64,000 bases of DNA, taken from contig NC_079483.1 in NCBI RefSeq assembly GCF_026230105.1, positions 17,725,312 to 17,789,311 on the forward strand, written 5' to 3'. This document shows positions 57,579-64,000 of this stretch, one piece after another. Below the pieces are notes generated by a model that worked only from the letters and a program-made list of their open reading frames with translations, was not told the DNA's origin and searched no databases. A program made the position numbers and the translations under genes. Numbering within the stretch: the stretch's first letter is position 1; every line of letters begins with the position of its first letter. The DNA is from Diorhabda sublineata (Eukaryota; Arthropoda; Insecta; Coleoptera; Chrysomelidae).

Positions 57579-58224
57579 TCATTTACAGTAATAAAAGCTA
57601 AAGCTGCGAGAAGTCTCAGAATCGGCGTGGTAGTGCTTTTGAAGTCCACAGCTCTGGATCTGCCTCCAGATACATTGGCTGTTCTCCTATAATCCATAAT
57701 TATTGAAAACGGATGGCAATAAGTTTTCCAATGCAGCAAACAGTCATCGATAGGTTTCTATAGGTAAATACCCGCAAAAAAGAAAACTCTGCAATTAATT
57801 TATGTTGAAATAACTGAAGTTGCGATAATTTTGACTATTTTTTAAGCTTCTTTAAATATTTCTTAACGCCGATTCTTTCCTTTCTTTATCCAATTTTATT
57901 TTCTTAATAAATGTTTCAAAGTTATGCAGAATTTTGGTTATTCTTGAAAAAGTTTCATTCAGATTTTCCACGTCAACGGTTGAGCAGTGTATGTAAATAT
58001 TATGCACTGCTTTCTTTTCCTCCCTATGTAATTTTTATGATAGCCTCGTTTTTCCGGAGTCACTTAGATGTTTGTTTAGCTGTTCAGTTTATTATTTTCG
58101 ATAAGCCGTTTTCTCGGAAAAACTTTTTTCAAAAGTGCTTTTCTGTGCGTATGAGCTTAAGTTCGGCTCCTTCTACCAAAAATCCCTTAATCTCTTTATG
58201 ATTTCTTTAAGTACAGGACCGTTG

Positions 58225-59620
58225 GCATATATACACTTTACAGAATCGATCAGGTTCACTTTTCGTGAAAGTGCTTTTAGTATCTTATAATACAGGGTGG
58301 TTTAATGTTGAATTGAGAATTTCCGTAAAAGTGCTTTCATAAAATCTATGCTTCTGTTCGAAAAATGATTGTGGAAGAGAAATAAAATAGAAAATGGAGA
58401 AATATTATACTAATGATAATCATATCGAAGCTTAGACCGATTATTAGTAACTTGCAATACAGGGTGGTCTTAGAACGTCGAATTTAGAATTTCCGTAAAA
58501 GTGCTTTGAGGAATTTTACGCCTCTGTTAAAGAAAATATTGTGGAATTGGAGAAAAATTATACTTATGATAACAGTATTGAAGTTTACAAGCGATCATTA
58601 GTGTCTTATAATACAGGGTGGTCTCAAAATGTCGAATTAAGAATGTTCTCAAAAGTGATTTTAGGAATTCTATGCTTTTGTTTGAAAAAATATTGTGAAA
58701 TTGAAAGAAAATTATACTTCTGATAATCATATTGACGTTTCGAACCGATCATGAGTATCTTATAATACAAGGTGGTATCAAAAAGTCGAATTGAGAATTT
58801 CCGTAAAAGTGCTTTCAGAAAATCAATGCTTCTGTTCGAAAAAGGATTGTGGAAGAGAAATAAAATAGAAAATGGAGAAATATTATACTAATTATAATCA
58901 TATCGAAGCTTAGACAGATTATTAGTAGCTTGCAATACAGGGTGGTCTTAGAATGTCGAATTGAGAATTTTCATAAAAGTGCTTTGAGGAAATTTATGCT
59001 TCTGTTAAAGAAAATATTGTGGCAGTAGAGAAAAATTATACTTATGATAATAGTATTGAAGTTTACAAGCGATCATTAGTGTCTTATAATACAGGGTGGT
59101 CTCAAAATGTCGAATTAAGAATTTTCTCAAAAGTGATTTTAGGAATTCTATGCTTTTGTTTGAAAAAATATTGTGAAATTGAAAGAAAATTATACTTCTG
59201 ATAATCATATTGACGTTTCGAACCGATCATGAGTATCTTATAATACAAGGTGGTATCAAAAAGTCGAATTGAGAATTTCCGTAAAAGTGCTTTCAGAAAA
59301 TCAATGCTTCTGTTCGAAAAAGGATTGTGGAAGAGAAATAAAATAGAAAATGGAGAAATATTATACTAATGATAATCATATCGAAGCTTAGACCGATTAT
59401 TAGTAACTTGCAATACAGGGTGGTCTTAGAACGTCGAATTTAGAATTTCCGTAAAAGTGCTTTGAGGAATTTTACGCCTCTGTTAAAGAAAATATTGTGG
59501 AATTGGAGAAAAATTATATTTATGATGACCACATCGAAGTTTAGACTGATTATTAGTGTCTTATAATACAGGGCGGTCTTAAAATGTCGAAATAAGAAGG
59601 ATTTTTATTAATTTTTTTTT
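58225..59620. repeat. Higher-order tandem repeat: A-B-C units, 478-bp period
   Basis: The word ACAGGGTGG or ACAAGGTGG marks subunit starts at 58292, 58459, 58613, 58767, 58937, 59091, 59245, 59415 and 59578. Steps are 167, 154, 154, 170, 154, 154, 170 and 163, so three subunit types alternate with a 478-base period. Copies 478 bases apart are nearly identical; neighbouring subunits are only moderately alike. Matching pairs of short open frames (58527-58730 and 59005-59208) are by-products of this period. Confidence 0.93.
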
Positions 59621-62395
59621 CTTTTTGGGAAAAATGTATTTAAAAAGAGAAAACTCTACTCAAGACAAAGAAGTTGAAGTGTAGACTAACTATGGAAGTC
59701 TTTATATACAGAATAATCTGATTAAGAAATTTCGTGGAAGAGATTTTATCAATTTTATATTTTTTTTAATAATAAAAAATTTAATTTAATATTAAAAATT
59801 TTATATTTTTGTTGAGAGAATGTTGTGAAATTACTCTTTTATACTCATTTATATTGGAAATATATTTTACCCAAACTTTTTAAAATGTCTTTATGGTGTT
59901 GTATACATTCATTTTCTAAATGAATATTCATTCAATATGTGTCACAAAAAGTATTTTGTATACTATAAAGCATATATGAAAAATATTAAATTGTCTTTTT
60001 ATCTAAGACCCTTAGGTCTATTAGACCTTTAACTACTAAATGCGGAATCATGGAATCATTTTTTTGCGGTAGCCTGCAGGGCAGAAAAACTGTATACTAT
60101 CGTTCAAATTAAACACGTTTATGGCCAATTAAATAAAATTTAGTTGACATTTATACGTTTTTTTTATAAGTAAGTCCTTTAGTAGAATATATCAGAACGC
60201 CTCAAAATTTCCATATTCTCATTCCGAACACGGAACTGGAAAAAAATATCCATTATGATAATGTCCAATCTAGCCGATAAATTCCTTACTATCACGGGTT
60301 ATGTGCACCGCCCGAATTAATGGGAATTAATAGATTGTGATAGAAACTACAGTTAATTAAATATCCAGAGAACACGCAATAATACCTTATGTCATTCCGT
60401 TATATACAGGTAATACCAGTCAAAACTAATCCATCCGATCATTATTTCAAGCAATTTTTGTAATATCTTCGGAATATGTAAAAAAAATAATGATTCCTGT
60501 TTGATTAAGCCTAGAAACCATATAGATTCACAAAAAATTTGGAACCTGACGATCTTTTAGTTATTTAAAGAAACCACGTGTCAAATATTTTTCTTCGTAT
60601 ACCCCAAGCACCTATTCCAACGATTTGGTTTATTCACCTTCACATTTTCGTCTTCAACTGACACATTTCCATTTTTAGGATCTTATATAGCTTCACCTGT
60701 ATCTGGGTTTGTTTGTAAATCTCCTTTATGGATTATTACTGTTAGTATATCCCACTACTTGAATTGCGATCGCTAGCAGATCGGGCTAAAGCTTCCGGAA
60801 AATTTTTTGTTACAAATTATCAATGAAAATTTTCTCTTTGCATCGAAACAAATTTCACAACTCTCTGTTGATGATTTACAACACTAATGAATAGAAATTT
60901 TATTTGATCAAACTAAAGGAAAAGCTGTATTCAAGCTCCTTATAGTTTCATTGAGGAAATTTGAAAATTTAGAGTCAATATATTTAGAAAGATCAATCTA
61001 ATCATTTGCTTAACAGTTTATGAAATTTGGTGAGCTTTTGTGTAGAGAAAATCCTCACAAACTTTACTTTACAAGGTAATACAAATTCGTGAAAACTGCT
61101 TCATGGTCAGCCTGAATTACTGAGTGATTCACATCATGGGGTAGAAAATCAAAAACTATGTACTTTAGAATTGTTTTAGTAATTAGAGTTGTAAAATCAC
61201 GTGCATATTTAGATGAGTTGACTTTTACCAGAGACTTTCGAATGGGTCAATCTATATTCAATAATCACGGCATCAAACTTTTTTGTTCTTAATAGGTAGA
61301 TCGTGGAGTAAATTTAGAAGGTTCTCGTAAAAAGAATGAATATTTGATTGAGGAGGTCTATAAATTCACTTTATATATAAATCGATGGTTTTGTTGCGAA
61401 AAATCATAATTTAATAAAACCGAGAAGTATTCGCCGGGTGCGTTCCACCGTGAGCCGAACGACCCCTGTTTGAAGTTTAAAGAAAACGATCAGTGATTTT
61501 CCAATGCCAATATTAATAATTTTCCATTAAGAAAGGAAGAATCGAACTGGATACTTTTTGCAGACCTTGTTAGTTAAGAGTTTAGAGGAAAAACCAGTTC
61601 ATTCAAAATTTTTATAAACCATTTTTCAAACACCGACGAATTTAATACTTCATAACAGAAATTTTTTTGTTTTAGCAAACCTTTGAAACGATATAGCCAC
61701 TTCACGTAGAATCCACTATATTTTCTTGAGTAAATCTAGAAGGTGCTAACGTTTCAACTTCACACTAGGCATGTTTTTTTGTTAGAAACATCGGCTTTTA
61801 CCGCAGGAGTGAAAGAAGCGGTAATCGTGTTTATTCTGGAAATGTCCGCGCTGATTTCCTATTGTGTCAGTTTAAATTCGAAATCACCACTTTCTTGCTT
61901 TTCGCACGTCGGTCAAGATGTTTTCTTTTAAAAGAGATTCAACGGACAATTGTCGAGAATATAATAGAGACAAGGATTGATGATGGACAAGATTTTTTTG
62001 TGAACCAATACCAGTGGCATCACTACAATTATTCACTATTTAGAAAATATACAATGATTAGAAGTTGTAGTAAATGTTAATCAACATTTAAAAATTGAAG
62101 TGTCTGATAGAAAATAGACTGTAAATTGATTCTTTGTAGAGTACAACCTTTTTGTGTCGATAGAACATGGTTTTTGACGACCATAGTAACATTACAAGAA
62201 GACTTAAGACTCCCTCTGATGATATCTCCTAATTTTATCTTATCATAGCGTTTTTTTGTTTAAAATAAATGAGAAATAGATGGATGGATACTGTAAAATG
62301 CAGTTCAAAATAACGCCAAGATTATTGAATGTATTTGGTGACCTGTAGTTTGAGGTACACTAATCGAAAGATTTCTTAGTTTGGGCAAAAGTATC
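59621..62395. other. Unassigned DNA
   Basis: No gene, repeat or transposon text recognised. Open frames at 61743-62080 overlap one another and show no recognisable homology. Confidence 0.35.
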
Positions 62396-62745
62396 CGTAC
62401 CATTACTTCGACGTACCATGAACTACACGGTGAAAAAATATGCATCCACCAGGAGCTTTGTACAAGAAAACGTTAGCATCTCAGATCAGAACCTATGGAT
62501 CTGCTTTTGATAATTTTTTGGAAGGGTTTAAGTGAAGAAACCTCTTCGTCAAACGTCAAATATAAAATTTAGAGGAGGCTCGGTGTTGGTTTGGGGATAA
62601 TTTGGAGGAAGGACGACCCGGTAAAAATTGGAAGTATTTGAAGATAGAAGGCTATAAAATTATTACAGGAAATTTATTTTCCAGTATAACAACGATCCCA
62701 AGCATTCCTCGAAGCTGTACAAAGAGTTAATAAATAGAATCAACA
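62396..62745 (+). pseudogene. Tc1-like transposase relic
   Basis: KFRGGSVLVWG (about 62565-62600) corresponds to the Tc1 KFGGGSVMVWG block. YNNDPKHSSKLYKEL (about 62685-62730) corresponds to the QQDNDPKHTSK..KE block containing the second catalytic Asp. The spacing between them is much shorter than in intact Tc1-like transposases, so a deletion has occurred, and several stops and frameshifts are present. The third catalytic acid region and the terminal repeats are not seen. The element normally inserts at TA. Confidence 0.72.
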
Positions 62746-62976
62746 CATTTCGTGATAAGTTTGTGGGAGAGGAAAGTATATTAATTGTATATCTCACGAG
62801 TGTAAACACGACACGTTGATTGTAGAAAAATAGACAGTAGAATCAATTTTACAGGCATCATTGCAAAATTCAATACAGAAGTTTTAGAAGAGATTTCTTA
62901 TTTAAAAATCGCGAATGAGATAACTATTATGCGAATATTTTTCTTCTTATTCTTCTTCCTCTTTTAATAGGACCAG

Positions 62977-64000
62977 GTCCTGTTCAATCCTGTACGTTCT
63001 GCCCTCTTTCTGGATCTTCCTGAGAAGATGAGCTCCACCTCTCGTACTATCTCTTTGGTTGTCTGCCTGCAGGTCTGCCTGTGTTAGGTCTCTGAGTTTT
63101 AGCCTTATCTGTCTTCTGGCATTCTTTCTACGCGATCCTCTTCTTATTCCTGTATCTTGTACGTTCGGCCCTCTTCCTGGATCTTCCTGAGAAGATGAGC
63201 TCCACCTCTCGTACCATCTCTTTTGCTGTCTGCCTGCAAGTGTGCCTGTGCTAGGTCTCTGAGTTTTAGCCTTATCTGTCTTCTGGCATTCTTTCTACGT
63301 GATCCTCTTCTTATTCCTGTATCTTGTACGTTCGGCCCTCTTTCTGGATCTTCCTAAGAAGATGAGCTCCACCTCTCGTACTATCTCTTTGGTTGTCTGC
63401 CTGCAGGTCTGCCTGTGTTAGGTCTCTGAGTTTTAGCCTTATCTGTCTTCTGACATTCTTTCTACGTGATCCTCTTCTTATTCCTGTATCTTGTACGTTC
63501 GGCCCTCTTTCTGGATCTTCCTAAGAAGATGAGCTCCACCTCTCGTACCATCTCTTTGGTTGTCTGCCTGCAAGTGTGCCTGTGTTAGGTCTCTGAGTTT
63601 TAGCCTTATCTGTCTTCTGGCATTCTTTCTACGTCATCCTCTTCTTATTCCTGTATCTTGTACGTTCGGCCCTCTTCCTGGATCTTCCTAAGAAGATGAG
63701 CTCCACCTCTCGTACCATCTCTTTGGTTGTCTGCCTGCAAGTGTGCCTGTGTTAGGTCTCTGAGTTTTAGCCTTATCTGTCTTCTGGCATTCTTTCTACG
63801 TCATCCTCTTCTTATTCCTGTATCTTGTACGTTCGGCCCTCTTCCTGGATCTTCCTGAGAAGATGAGCTCCACCTCTCGTACCATCTCTTTTGCTGTCTG
63901 CCTGCAAGTGTGCCTGTGTTAGGTCTCTGAGTTTTAGCCTTATCTGTCTTCTGGCATTCTTTCTACGCGATCCTCTTCTCATTCCTGTATCTTGTACGTT
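62977..64000. repeat. 167-bp tandem array, at least 6 units, runs off the window
   Basis: TGTATCTTGTACGTTCGG recurs at 63151, 63318, 63485, 63652, 63819 and 63986, a constant 167-base step. The first unit (from about 62985) lacks the TATCT and reads CCTGTACGTTCTG. Units differ at a handful of sites (TTTCTGG/TTCCTGG, TGAGAAG/TAAGAAG, GGTTG/TGCTG, CTGCAGGTC/CTGCAAGTG, CGCGA/CGTGA/CGTCA). G+C content is higher than in the surrounding DNA. The minus strand contains AGRQPKRWYERW in one frame, reminiscent of a non-LTR tail, but 167 is not a multiple of three. Confidence 0.95.

Noticed and set aside
58527..59208. Pairs of matching short open frames
   Set aside because: They recur at the 478-bp period of the tandem array and are by-products of it.

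Overview
The window looks like AT-rich, gene-poor insect DNA, most likely from a beetle or another insect with an ancestral TTAGG telomere repeat. The evidence is short interstitial CCTAA/TTAGG tracts at about 23.4, 51.1, 53.8 and 57.6 kb, a dense load of decayed mariner, Tc1-like, piggyBac-like, Penelope-like and non-LTR elements of insect type, and GT-AG-like splice signals around two short minus-strand coding blocks. No complete protein-coding gene, tRNA or rRNA is visible. The species call is inference from repeat content.

Layout. 0.4-16.0 kb: a 273-bp satellite array (2326-14815, about 46 units) containing a clear higher-order duplication (11 units, 3003 bp). It sits between two copies of one mariner family whose 5' ends face the array. 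17-18.9 kb: fragments of a DDE transposase, a piggyBac-like transposase and a second mariner lineage, plus a 162-bp foldback element carrying a hammerhead-ribozyme-like motif. 20.4-21.6 kb: a small foldback repeat and a 182-bp tandem array. 22.5-24.2 kb: a broken Penelope-like element (RT, then GIY-YIG endonuclease) flanked by inverted terminal copies, with the same hammerhead-like motif at its right end. 24.3-45 kb: mostly unassigned DNA with pieces of RTE/Jockey/R4-like reverse transcriptases and DDE transposases, and one good candidate exon near 31 kb. 46.2-48.1 kb: a Jockey-like RT piece running straight into a 390/361-bp tandem array. 48.9 kb: a GC-rich block. 49.6-52 kb: a MITE-like element and a mariner with both terminal repeats. 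55 kb: a divergent pair of hammerhead-like motifs and a 68-bp candidate exon. 56-57.6 kb: mariner and RT relics. 58.2-59.6 kb: a three-part (A-B-C) 478-bp higher-order tandem repeat. 62.4 kb: a Tc1-like relic. 63-64 kb: a 167-bp tandem array that runs off the window.

The best lead for something biologically active is the hammerhead-like RNA motif. It recurs in three contexts (Penelope-like element, 162-bp foldback element, divergent pair at 55 kb) with conserved core residues and complementary stem I sequence. The two minus-strand exon candidates (31.0 and 55.6 kb) have compatible reading phase, so the window may lie partly inside long introns of one minus-strand gene; that is inference. All identifications rest on reading the sequence by eye, without database searches.
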